Source: Chloroflexota bacterium
Lineage (GTDB): Bacteria > Chloroflexota > Dehalococcoidia > Lucifugimonadales > Lucifugimonadaceae
Reading direction: 5' to 3'
Assembly: GCA_018650845.1 (NCBI GenBank)
Contig: JABIFF010000011.1
Span: forward strand, 43,262 to 107,261
Length of the DNA stretch: 64,000 nucleotides
The notes under the pieces were generated by a model. That model saw only the letters and a program-made list of their open reading frames with translations. It had not been told where the DNA came from and did not search any database. Each line of letters opens with the position of its first letter. Positions within the stretch are counted from its first letter, which is position 1. This document shows, in pieces, positions 43,886 through 52,272 of the stretch. The position numbers and the translations under genes were made by a program.

Positions 43886-44911
43886 ATGACCAACTACACA
43901 ATCATCGGACTCGGACGAATCGGAACCTCTCTCGGTATGGCGATTCGTTCCAAGGGCGACGCCAAAGTAACCGGCTACGACGCCGAGAACGATGCTCAAA
44001 CTCTCGCCCAGCGAATGGGTGCAGTAGACGATATCGAATGGAACATGGACAAGGCTGTTGAAAAGGCCGATGTCGTTATCGTCGCTACTCCAGCAGGCTC
44101 GATCTATGACGTCTTCGACGGTATTGCTCGCCACCTAAAGCAAGACGCTGTTGTTACCGATACTTCACCAACCAAACGCGCTGTGATGGAGTGGGCAAAA
44201 GAATTGCTCCCCTCAGGGGCTACCTACGTTGGTGGAAACCCGCTGACCGGTGCATCAGTTCGAGAACAAAAAGAAGCCTCTGGATATATATTCCACAACG
44301 CCAAATGGGCGGTTGTAGCGCCACCGACTGCCGGTAGCAAAGCAATCAGCGCTGTTACTGACCTGATCGAACACGTTGGTGCAAAGCCAGTATTCATGGA
44401 TCCGCACGAACACGATTCATTCTCAGCTGCCACAACCGGCATCCCGGCCGTTGTATCTGCCGCAGTGATGAATGCTGTCAGCACTTCACCTTCATGGGCT
44501 GAAATAAGCAGATTTGTTGGTAAAGATTTCGACAACATCACTTCACCATCTACTGGTGATCCAGCTTCCCTCCAGAGTGCGGCTGCTACCAACGCCGACA
44601 TGCTGGCTCACTGGATCGATCAGCTAATCGAGCGATTCCAGGCTATTCGCGCAGGGCTTCTCGATGACGAAGCACGGTTCGCTTCAGACGGTGTATTGGC
44701 CGATTCGTTCATTCAGGCGTGGGAACAACGAGCGCGACTTGAAGCTGGAGTAGCTGATCGTCGACCTGAATCCGCCGAACGAGCTCCGATACCTTCCTCA
44801 AGCGAAAGCATGATGGGGCTCTTCTTCGGAAGCCGCATTGCCAAAGTAATGGGCCGTGGAAGCGATCCTAAAAAAGACTCGACGAAATACGATCGTCGAA
44901 GAATGAACTAA
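43886..44911 (+). CDS. tyrA: Prephenate/arogenate dehydrogenase family protein with altered active site
   Basis: TyrA enzymes oxidatively decarboxylate prephenate (or arogenate) on the path to tyrosine. 341 residues; no chorismate mutase or ACT domain is fused. The NAD fold opens with IIGLGRIGTSLG (residues 6-17). The substrate domain aligns along its length (VVTDTSPTKRAV; EHDSFSAATTGIP), but the family's GSHPMAG motif reads GGNPLTG with Asn118 for His, and SHLPH reads TTGIP (183-187). Location directly before aroA supports a role in aromatic amino acid synthesis. AGGA seven bases before the ATG supports the start. Activity may be altered, so tyrosine synthesis is not certain. Confidence 0.8.
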   Translation: MTNYTIIGLGRIGTSLGMAIRSKGDAKVTGYDAENDAQTLAQRMGAVDDIEWNMDKAVEKADVVIVATPAGSIYDVFDGIARHLKQDAVVTDTSPTKRAVMEWAKELLPSGATYVGGNPLTGASVREQKEASGYIFHNAKWAVVAPPTAGSKAISAVTDLIEHVGAKPVFMDPHEHDSFSAATTGIPAVVSAAVMNAVSTSPSWAEISRFVGKDFDNITSPSTGDPASLQSAAATNADMLAHWIDQLIERFQAIRAGLLDDEARFASDGVLADSFIQAWEQRARLEAGVADRRPESAERAPIPSSSESMMGLFFGSRIAKVMGRGSDPKKDSTKYDRRRMN

Positions 44912-44921
44912 CAGGACCCGA

Positions 44922-46232
44922 ATGCCAGTAACTATTGCACGGCCGCGATCTCTTCGCGGAGAAATAATTGCTCCCGGTGATAAGTCAGTTTCACACCGAG
45001 CAATCATGTTTAACGCTCTGTCGAATACAGACACAGCACACGTGACCAACTTCTCACCGGGTGCCGATTGCACTTCAACGGTGGAGATCATGCGCTCACT
45101 TGGCGTAGAGATCACCAGGAAAGATGGCGAGAACGGTGCCGGCGATAGCCTGACCGTCAAAGGCGTGGGGCTAAACGGCCTACAAGAGCCATCAGGAATC
45201 CTAGACGCTGGAAACAGTGGCACAACGACCCGACTAATGTCGGGAATCTTGGCAGGTCGAGACATCATGACGATTCTCACCGGCGACGATTCACTCAGCT
45301 CTCGGCCGATGGGACGAGTCGTAAAGCCGCTTACCGCGATGGGTGCAGAAATATCAGGTCGTGCAAACGATACTCTGGCACCTTTGGTGTTCCATGGAGG
45401 TTCGCTAACCGGCACGAATTATGAAATGCCTGTGGCATCCGCCCAGCTCAAATCTTGCCTACTGCTAGCTGGTCTTCGTGCTGATGGAGTAACCACTCTT
45501 ACTCAGCCTGCCGAATCACGCGATCACACGGAACGAATGTTCTCTGCGATGGGTGTAAATCTGCAAAAGAATGGTCTTGATCTTGTTCTTGAACCATCCG
45601 AACTAGAAACCGTAGATGTTGAAGTTCCGGGTGATATCTCTAGTGCGGCATTCTGGATGGTTGCAGCAATCTGTCATCCCGACGCTGAACTTTTGATCAG
45701 GAACGTTGGAATCAACCCAACTCGCGCCGGCATCATCACTGCCCTACAGATGATGAACGCCGACCTAACCCTGATCGATGAACGAGATGTAGCCGGAGAA
45801 CCCGTTGCCGATGTCTTGGTCAAAACAAGTCAGCTAAAGGGCATCGAGCTTGATGGCGACATTGTTCCGCTCCTAATCGACGAAATTCCTGTCATAGCAG
45901 TCGCTGCAGCAATTGCCGATGGCGAAACAGTGATTCGAGACGCCGAAGAACTTCGGGTGAAGGAATCAGACCGGATCGCAGCGAGCATATCTTGGCTAAA
46001 CGGAGCCGGTGTTGAAGCCGAAGGAACTCCCGATGGCATGATCCTCGCCGGTGGAAACACAATCGGTGGCGGGCAGTTCCAGAGCTATGACGACCACCGA
46101 TTGGCTATGAGCCTCGGAGTCGCAGGTCTGATTTCTAGCGAACCGATTACAGTATTAGACCCAGATGTCGCCGGTATTTCTTACCCAAGCTTCTGGAAAA
46201 TCATCGAAGAGTTTGGTGGGTTGGTTGGGTAG
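44922..46232 (+). CDS. aroA: 3-phosphoshikimate 1-carboxyvinyltransferase (EPSP synthase)
   Basis: Adds enolpyruvate from PEP to shikimate-3-phosphate in the shikimate pathway. 436 residues. All catalytic motifs are intact: GDKSVSHRAIM near 19-29, LDAGNSGTTTRLM near 93, SSRPMGRVV near 123, SRDHTERM near 196, DEIPVIAVAAA near 320, LRVKESDRI near 344 and YDDHRLAMSL near 386. The GNSGTTTRL form resembles the Bacillus-type enzymes. The start is ATG 44922, 10 bp after the tyrA-like stop. The 3' end overlaps the gmk start by 8 bp, giving a tight tyrA-aroA-gmk unit. Confidence 0.97.
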   Translation: MPVTIARPRSLRGEIIAPGDKSVSHRAIMFNALSNTDTAHVTNFSPGADCTSTVEIMRSLGVEITRKDGENGAGDSLTVKGVGLNGLQEPSGILDAGNSGTTTRLMSGILAGRDIMTILTGDDSLSSRPMGRVVKPLTAMGAEISGRANDTLAPLVFHGGSLTGTNYEMPVASAQLKSCLLLAGLRADGVTTLTQPAESRDHTERMFSAMGVNLQKNGLDLVLEPSELETVDVEVPGDISSAAFWMVAAICHPDAELLIRNVGINPTRAGIITALQMMNADLTLIDERDVAGEPVADVLVKTSQLKGIELDGDIVPLLIDEIPVIAVAAAIADGETVIRDAEELRVKESDRIAASISWLNGAGVEAEGTPDGMILAGGNTIGGGQFQSYDDHRLAMSLGVAGLISSEPITVLDPDVAGISYPSFWKIIEEFGGLVG

Positions 46233-46842
46233 CGAATCTCGCACTAGCAAGAATCCTATCGTGGTCGTAATCTCCGGCCCGTCGGGAGTCGGAAAAGATG
46301 TCATGATCGATCGCATGATCGAATCTGGTCGTCTTGGTTTTCACTTCACAGTTACCGCAACAACTCGTGATCCCCGTCCCGGCGAGAAGGATGGAATCAA
46401 TCACCACTTCGTCTCTGTCGACGACTTCGTGAATCTGATTGCCGCCGACGAATTACTCGAATGGGCGCAGGTATACGACAACTACTACGGCGTTCCCAAG
46501 AAACAAGTGCGAGATGCACTTCAGCAGGGCAATCACGTAATAATGCGTGTTGACGTTCAGGGTGCGAAACGGCTCAGCGAAATCATCCCTGAGGCGCTCC
46601 TAATCTTCATCATCCCGCCTTCACTCGATGTTCTTCGAAAGCATCTCGAAGGACGCGGCGTCAACTCTGAAGAAGAGATGACCAAACGGCTCGCTGCTGC
46701 AACTGAAGAGATAAGCCAGGCCAGCCTGTTCGACTTCACTGTGACCAACGAGGAGGACGAACTCGACGTAACAGTGAAAAACGTGGTCGAGATCATCGAG
46801 TCGGAATCAATGCGAATCCCCCCGAGAAACGTGAGTATCTAA
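46225..46842 (+). CDS. gmk: Guanylate kinase
   Basis: Phosphorylates GMP to GDP. The start is TTG at 46225, overlapping the last eight bases of aroA; this gives 205 residues, the normal length. The longer frame upstream lies wholly inside aroA and is not credible. The P-loop is SGPSGVGKD (near 18). TTRDPRPGEKDGINHHFVS (near 45-63) is the GMP-binding segment, with YYGVPKKQV near 87, and the lid region is LEGRGVNSEEEMTKRL. One change from the usual GKGT/S is GKD after the Lys. Confidence 0.95.
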   Translation: MGSESRTSKNPIVVVISGPSGVGKDVMIDRMIESGRLGFHFTVTATTRDPRPGEKDGINHHFVSVDDFVNLIAADELLEWAQVYDNYYGVPKKQVRDALQQGNHVIMRVDVQGAKRLSEIIPEALLIFIIPPSLDVLRKHLEGRGVNSEEEMTKRLAAATEEISQASLFDFTVTNEEDELDVTVKNVVEIIESESMRIPPRNVSI

Positions 46843-46844
46843 AT

Positions 46845-47555
46845 ATGCACCGTTCGTCGATAAACACCGTTGGAATATTGGCGAAAGACGATACGTTTGC
46901 ACTCGAATCGAAACGGCTGACGGCTGGCGAATCGACTGGCATAGTCGCTTGCGAATCCGACCTCGTCCTACTGTTCATCGAGGGCGATCTGACGATCACT
47001 ACGGCTGATCGCTCACATTCAGTTTCGGGATCTGCTCAGGCATACATCAATGCAGGAATTAGCTTTGAGATCACGGCTGGAGATTCGCAAGCCTCGTATT
47101 TGATCGCCAGTTGCCCCGACGCACCGCTGGTGGCGACTGAAACACACGATCCAAAGATCGTCACTGGCGGCGTGACAATTCTTCGAACCGATCGCTACGA
47201 TCGCTTCCCCGATTCAGGTCTGGTTCGTGGTGGAATGTTCTACCTAGATGAAGGCAAAGTTGCGACCTACCACTCTCACGACGCTGCTGCCGAAGTTTTT
47301 GTCTTCCTGAAAGGCGATTGCGACGCCAAAGTAGATGGCCATGTGGAACGTTTTTCTGCCGGCGAAGTTCTGTACGTTCCAGCAGAAGAAAAGCACGAGC
47401 TAGCGAACGTCGGCGAAGGTCGTTTGGAGGTCTGGTTGACTGTGACTCCGAACGTCACACCCAGCCACACGTTCTGCGAAGAACTGAATGATGGAACATT
47501 CAAACGAACCACACCGCGGCTCGACGGACTAGATTCACGACCACCGGCGGCCTAG
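46845..47555 (+). CDS. Double-cupin domain protein
   Basis: A 236-residue protein of two beta-barrel halves. The first (residues 1-100) lacks clear metal ligands. The second (105-220) has a recognisable cupin motif: YHSHDAAAEVFVFLKGDCDAKVDG gives two His and one Glu for metal, with the final His in VPAEEKHELANVG. Typical cupins of this layout bind metal and act as isomerases, dioxygenases or sensors; the substrate is unknown. It starts 2 bp after gmk and is likely cotranscribed. It converges on the M20 gene with 7 bp between stops. Confidence 0.88.
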   Translation: MHRSSINTVGILAKDDTFALESKRLTAGESTGIVACESDLVLLFIEGDLTITTADRSHSVSGSAQAYINAGISFEITAGDSQASYLIASCPDAPLVATETHDPKIVTGGVTILRTDRYDRFPDSGLVRGGMFYLDEGKVATYHSHDAAAEVFVFLKGDCDAKVDGHVERFSAGEVLYVPAEEKHELANVGEGRLEVWLTVTPNVTPSHTFCEELNDGTFKRTTPRLDGLDSRPPAA

Positions 47556-47562
47556 AAGTTCG

Positions 47563-48918
47563 TTACTTCGATTCGTACAGATCTGTCGTGAAACGCCCTC
47601 GTTGCACCGCAACGTACTGATCTGCTGACATTAGTGGCTTGTGCTTGTCGATCGTCTCTCTAGCCAACTGAGCGTCATTGCTCAACAGTTCCAATACGGT
47701 CGCCGCCATCACTTTGGCTGGCGCAACCACAGCACGGTCGTAATCCTCGATTAGGTAATCGTGACCATGCCCAACACCCGCAGCCGAATTTGCATAGGGA
47801 TGGATAACAGGCATGATCGTACTGAGATCACCCATATCGGTAGACCCGCCGTGAGTTTGATCACTCGGGAGAACACTGATCGAATCTCGTCCGAGAATCA
47901 GTTCAGCATTGGCTACAAATAGTTTTTGCAACGTTAAGTCCTGTCGAAGGGCGTGATAGCCAGCGACAGCCTGCACTTCAACGGATCCGCCCATCGCTAG
48001 CGCACCAGCTCGGTAACACTTGATAACCCGTTCAGCTATCGGCTCGATAGCCTCGACCGATTTAGCTCGCACTCGTCCTTCGTAAAGAACTTCGCCAGGA
48101 ACTGCGTTCACCGACGAACCGCCATTCGAAATGATTCCGTGAACCCGAACAACGTCAGCTTCTCTGAACGTCTCTCGTTGAGCGTTGATGGCTGAATTCG
48201 CCAGCATCGCGGCCTGAAGTGCGTTCACACCTTGATCAGGTGCACCGCCTGCGTGAGCGGATCGTCCTATGTATCGAACTTGGTGCGATACGTGAGCGTT
48301 AGATGTTCCTCCGACACTCAAGCCAGCGTCGCCGTTTCCGGCCGAGGTGTGAACCATCATCGCCATATCGACATCATCGAATGTGCCCAGACAAATCATC
48401 TCTTGCTTGCCAGAGAGAAATTCCAGCTCACCTGAAGCTTTTAGTGAGAGTCGATCCTGTATTTCGATGAACTCTTCAGCAGGAGTAATGATGAACGCGA
48501 TATTGCCCGATAGAGCATTTTTGAATTCAGGCTGACTTAGAGCCGTTGCAACGCCGAGCATCGACCCAATTTGAGCGTGATGACCGCAAGCATGAGCAGC
48601 ACCCGTCTCAGGATCGGCACCCGGGTGTGTTGGCACTCGCAAAGCGTCTAGTTCTGCAATAACAGCGACGGTTGGCCCCGGTTTAGCGCCTCTGAGTACG
48701 GCCTTCATTCCGGTGCGAGCAATGCCCGTTTCCACAACGAAGCCTAGTGATTGGAGTCGTTCTTGCACGAACGCAGCAGTTTTGTGTTCGTTGAATCCGG
48801 TTTCTGGCGTGCTGTAAGCAGTTTTTGCCGCAGAAATCAGATCACGCGTTGCACCATCGATAGTGCGTAGTGCGAGCGCCCGTAATTCTGCCAATTCGGC
48901 CATATTTGAAGATTTCAT
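47563..48918 (-). CDS. M20 family amidohydrolase/peptidase, downstream paralogue
   Basis: A zinc amidohydrolase of the M20D (AbgB/aminoacylase-like) group that removes acyl or aminobenzoyl groups. 451 residues from ATG 48918 (MKSSNMAEL), 4 bp after the stop of its paralogue; an ATG at 48957 would overlap that gene. Metal-site motifs: HACGHHAQIGSM (near 125), TPAEEFIE (near 165), MVHTSAG (near 205) and GHGHDYLIEDYD near the C-terminus. About half the residues match the adjacent paralogue, so the two arose by tandem duplication. Substrate unknown. Confidence 0.9.
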   Translation of the reverse strand: MKSSNMAELAELRALALRTIDGATRDLISAAKTAYSTPETGFNEHKTAAFVQERLQSLGFVVETGIARTGMKAVLRGAKPGPTVAVIAELDALRVPTHPGADPETGAAHACGHHAQIGSMLGVATALSQPEFKNALSGNIAFIITPAEEFIEIQDRLSLKASGELEFLSGKQEMICLGTFDDVDMAMMVHTSAGNGDAGLSVGGTSNAHVSHQVRYIGRSAHAGGAPDQGVNALQAAMLANSAINAQRETFREADVVRVHGIISNGGSSVNAVPGEVLYEGRVRAKSVEAIEPIAERVIKCYRAGALAMGGSVEVQAVAGYHALRQDLTLQKLFVANAELILGRDSISVLPSDQTHGGSTDMGDLSTIMPVIHPYANSAAGVGHGHDYLIEDYDRAVVAPAKVMAATVLELLSNDAQLARETIDKHKPLMSADQYVAVQRGRFTTDLYESK

Positions 48919-48922
48919 GGGG

Positions 48923-50248
48923 CTATTCCGAATATGTGGCGTCGGAACGGAAGCCACGCATTCGGCTGAGATATTCGCTAATGCTCATAGGAGTTTTGAA
49001 CGAGCCTGAAATTTTCCGTCCCTTCTCACCGTTGTCGGCGAGAAGATCAATGACCGTCATACCCATCGCCTTGCCGGCTTTGATCACTGCAAGATCGTAG
49101 TTGTCCACCATGTAGTCGATTCCGTGGCCGTTGCCGCTGGTGGCATTTGCGGTTGGCTGAATCGTTGGCACTATTTGGCTCACGTCACCCATGTCGGTGC
49201 AGCCAGAACTGTGATTCAGGCGAATCACGTTGTCGTCGCCGATCAGCGACGCCGCGTTGTGCCTGTAAATATCGGTAAGTTTCTCGTCGTACTTCGCAGG
49301 AAGGTAGCCGGGATTAGTAGTAATTCGAACTTGAGCACCAGTAGCGAGTGCGCCTGCACGGAATGCTCTGTCCACTTTTTCTGAAGTGTTGAGAATCGCT
49401 GGAACGTTCGAAGCTCGAACGTAGGTTTCTATCCTCACATCGGCTGGCACCGAGTTCACTGCCGCCCCGCCCTTTGTAATTATTGGGTGCACACGAACGG
49501 TATCGGCGTCTCTGAACGTTTCTCGCTGGGCGTGAATCGCAGCTAGACCCAGATGGGCCGCATTCAGTGCGTTTACTCCGAGATGAGGAGAACCACCAGC
49601 ATGCGCCGCCTTGCCGATGTACTGAACGGTCTTACCAATCATTCCGTTATTCGAGCCACCGATTCCAAGAGTTCCCGCCGTTTCACCACCGGTATGCGTG
49701 AGCATGGCAATATCGACATCGTTAAAGAAGCCGAGTTTTATAAATTCTTGCTTGCCGCCAAAGAATTCGATTTCGCCCTTCTCTAGTAGCGATTCCCGAT
49801 ATTCGAGCTCGATGTACTCCTCAGCTGGAGTAGCCATAAAACTGATTTTGCCAACCAGCCCGTCTTTTACCGATGGTTCGGTTAGTCCAGCTGCAACCGT
49901 AAGCATGGAGCCTATCTGAGCGTGATGTCCGCATGCATGAGCGGCGCCTGTATCGGTATCGGCATGGGCATGACCGGGAACGATCAATGAATCAAGCTCG
50001 CCCATCACCGATATGTGAGGCCCCGGCTTGCCTGTATCAAGCATTCCAATAACGCCTGTTTTAGCGATTCCGGTTTGAACTTCTAGTCCTGCGTCTCGGA
50101 ACCAGTCAGCTACCAGCTTCGAGGTTCGAACCTCACGATACCCACTTTCAGGGTGGTCGAGAATGTCACGGGCAATACGCTCTAGCTCATCTGATCGTTG
50201 GTTGACCGTTGAGCTGAAAGAGCTTTTTAAGTTGGCGCGTTCAGCCAT
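48923..50248 (-). CDS. M20 family amidohydrolase/peptidase, upstream paralogue
   Basis: The companion of the gene at 47563, 441 residues, of the M20D group. The zinc motifs HACGHHAQIGSM (near 107), TPAEEYIELEYRE (near 145), MLTHTGGE (near 185) and GNGHGIDYMVDNYDLAV near the end are all present. Upstream of it lies an intergenic region before the divergent glycerate kinase. The pair is transcribed on the minus strand with this gene first and a 4-bp gap to the next. Substrate is not evident; diverged specificity is likely since the loops around the active site differ. Confidence 0.9.
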   Translation of the reverse strand: MAERANLKSSFSSTVNQRSDELERIARDILDHPESGYREVRTSKLVADWFRDAGLEVQTGIAKTGVIGMLDTGKPGPHISVMGELDSLIVPGHAHADTDTGAAHACGHHAQIGSMLTVAAGLTEPSVKDGLVGKISFMATPAEEYIELEYRESLLEKGEIEFFGGKQEFIKLGFFNDVDIAMLTHTGGETAGTLGIGGSNNGMIGKTVQYIGKAAHAGGSPHLGVNALNAAHLGLAAIHAQRETFRDADTVRVHPIITKGGAAVNSVPADVRIETYVRASNVPAILNTSEKVDRAFRAGALATGAQVRITTNPGYLPAKYDEKLTDIYRHNAASLIGDDNVIRLNHSSGCTDMGDVSQIVPTIQPTANATSGNGHGIDYMVDNYDLAVIKAGKAMGMTVIDLLADNGEKGRKISGSFKTPMSISEYLSRMRGFRSDATYSE

Positions 50249-50383
50249 CGGGAATTTTCATCGCAATCTAGTGGGTTCGTCGGCGAGTGTAGCAGTCACC
50301 CTACTTAGATTCCGTTGGAGCCGTCATAAATAGCTTCTTTATTCGACCATATTGTGGCTACCTCCTCGCCTATACTCACATTC

Positions 50384-51520
50384 ATGAAGAAAGTAGTAAT
50401 TGCTCCCCAAGGATTTAAAGAAAGCCTAACCGGCATGGAAATCGCAATCGCCATGTCGAAAGGCGTCAAACGCGTTTGGCCTGAAGCCGAAACCGTGCTC
50501 ATTCCGGTTGCCGACGGTGGTGACGGAACCCTGCAGGCATTAGTCGACAGCTCGGGCGGCGAAGTAAGAACCGCCAATGTTGAAGACGCTATCGGTCGAA
50601 CAATCGAGGCTGATTGGGGTGCACTCGGCAATGGAAGTACAGCCGTTATCGAAGTTGCGAATGCTGTAGGTCTTGCACGCCTTGGTCAAGATGAACGAGA
50701 CGTACGTAACGCCTCTACTTTCGGCGTTGGGCAGCTATTCACCGAAGCTCTCGACGCTGGATTCACCGACTTCATCATAGGAGTCGGTGGCAGTGCTACC
50801 AACGATGGTGGTGCCGGAATGATTCAAGCGATGGGTGGAAAGCTCACGGATAAGAACGGTGACGAAATCGCTCGTGGTGGCATAGCGCTTTCTTCGCTTG
50901 AAAACATCGATGTATCAGGACTCGACCCGCGAATGGCAGAGGTCAACGTCGTTGTCGCATGCGACGTAAATAATCCTCTTTGTGGAACACGCGGTGCATC
51001 GGCGATATTTGGCCCACAAAAAGGGGCTACCTCAGAAGATATTCAGGAACTAGATGCTGCACTAGGCAACTTCGCAGAAGTTATCGCTAAAGACCTTCAC
51101 ACCGATGTCGCCGAAATTCCGGGTGCTGGTGCTTCAGGTGGACTAGGAGCCGGCCTAATGGGGTTCTTCGACGCCCGTTTGCGGCTTGGCGCCGATATCG
51201 TCCTTGAAGCCGTAAAACTTGAAGATCACCTAAAAGATGCCGAACTGGTAATCGTGGGTGAAGGCCAGTTCGACCGTTCAACCGTCTTCAACAAATCTCC
51301 AGTAGCCGTGGCAACTAGAGCAAAACGATATGGCACTCCCGTGATCGGAATCGCCGGTTCACTCGGTGGCGGATTCAGAGAAGTTCACGAACACGGCATC
51401 GACGCAGTCTTCAGCCTGGTAAACAGGCCAATGTCGCTCAAAGCGGCAATGGATGACACAAGTCGACTCGTTGCCATCGCAACCGAAGAAGCCTGTCGAG
51501 CAATCGCCATCAACCTTTAG
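50384..51520 (+). CDS. Glycerate kinase, GK-I (PF02595) type
   Basis: Phosphorylates D-glycerate to 2-phosphoglycerate. Residues start MKKVVIAPQGFKESLTG at ATG 50384, giving 378 residues, the normal length; a GTG 30 bp upstream is less likely because the family begins at MKKVVIAP. Seen: ADGGDGTLQAL near 45, GVGGSATNDGGAGM near 135, DVNNPLCG near 195 and GASGGLGAGL near 253. No Shine-Dalgarno sequence is visible, but TATACT lies seven bases before the ATG, so a leaderless message is possible. It would join the glycerate made by the hydroxyacid reductase at 17959. Confidence 0.95.
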   Translation: MKKVVIAPQGFKESLTGMEIAIAMSKGVKRVWPEAETVLIPVADGGDGTLQALVDSSGGEVRTANVEDAIGRTIEADWGALGNGSTAVIEVANAVGLARLGQDERDVRNASTFGVGQLFTEALDAGFTDFIIGVGGSATNDGGAGMIQAMGGKLTDKNGDEIARGGIALSSLENIDVSGLDPRMAEVNVVVACDVNNPLCGTRGASAIFGPQKGATSEDIQELDAALGNFAEVIAKDLHTDVAEIPGAGASGGLGAGLMGFFDARLRLGADIVLEAVKLEDHLKDAELVIVGEGQFDRSTVFNKSPVAVATRAKRYGTPVIGIAGSLGGGFREVHEHGIDAVFSLVNRPMSLKAAMDDTSRLVAIATEEACRAIAINL

Positions 51521-51528
51521 TGTGTTGG

Positions 51529-52272
51529 TTAGGCTTCGCCGAGAATGATCAAGTGGACTTCTAACGGTCCATGAATACCCGTTACGGTCGTTCCTTCGAT
51601 GTCGGCTGTCTTGCTCGGACCCGATATTAGGTTCATGGAACCAGCCAAATTGCCCGACATGAAATCGTTGCGTTCCATGGCGAACAATTCGTCTAGTGAA
51701 TCAAGTACTTCACCCGGTCTCAGCACAGCGATGTGGGTTGGCGGTGCGAGCGAAACCAGGCGAGATAGTCCACTACGAGGATGCAGCACGACAGTTCCGG
51801 TTTCAGCAATAGCGTAATCAACCCCGGTGATCCCAATGTCGGCCGTGAACGCAGCCGATTTCGAAGCATCGACTAGCTCTGCGCTGTTGTCGCCATCATG
51901 CTGAGTAATTCCAAGACTAGCTCCAGTGTTGGCTACAGCCGTGTCGACACCGATTTGATTAAGAACTTCGTGAGTCGATCGCAGAACCGATTTGGCGTTC
52001 TTCTCTTCACAAATTTTCGCAACAAGATCGGCAGCATCTTCGGGATTACTAGTGCGGTGGACTTTCCATCCGTTCGTATCTGCCATCGTCGCCATCTGAT
52101 CGGCTAGTTCTGTTGAACGTGAATTGGCATCTGCCATAGCGCTATCTGCGTTCGCCTTTGCGACGGCAGCATCATCGAATCCAGCCGTGGCAGAATCAGC
52201 TGAAGGAGCGACGATTTGATCTCGTCCCAACCCGGTCGTGACAATTGAAATGAACTTAGCTCGGTCGGCCAT
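51529..52272 (-). CDS. lutC: LutC-like LUD domain protein (lactate utilisation)
   Basis: The third part of the LutABC lactate oxidase complex. 247 residues with a LUD domain; core motifs are GITGVDYAIAETGTVVLHPR (near 145-165) and the final segment TADIEGTTVTGIHGPLEVHLIILGEA, which is typical of LutC. Its ATG overlaps the TAA stop of LutB (sharing one base), consistent with tight coupling. It converges on the glycerate kinase gene with 8 bp between. Confidence 0.92.
   Translation of the reverse strand: MADRAKFISIVTTGLGRDQIVAPSADSATAGFDDAAVAKANADSAMADANSRSTELADQMATMADTNGWKVHRTSNPEDAADLVAKICEEKNAKSVLRSTHEVLNQIGVDTAVANTGASLGITQHDGDNSAELVDASKSAAFTADIGITGVDYAIAETGTVVLHPRSGLSRLVSLAPPTHIAVLRPGEVLDSLDELFAMERNDFMSGNLAGSMNLISGPSKTADIEGTTVTGIHGPLEVHLIILGEA

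Noticed and set aside
46165..46224. A longer guanylate kinase start inside aroA
   Set aside because: The extra residues lie in another frame of the conserved aroA end and do not belong to the kinase family; TTG at 46225 gives the normal length.
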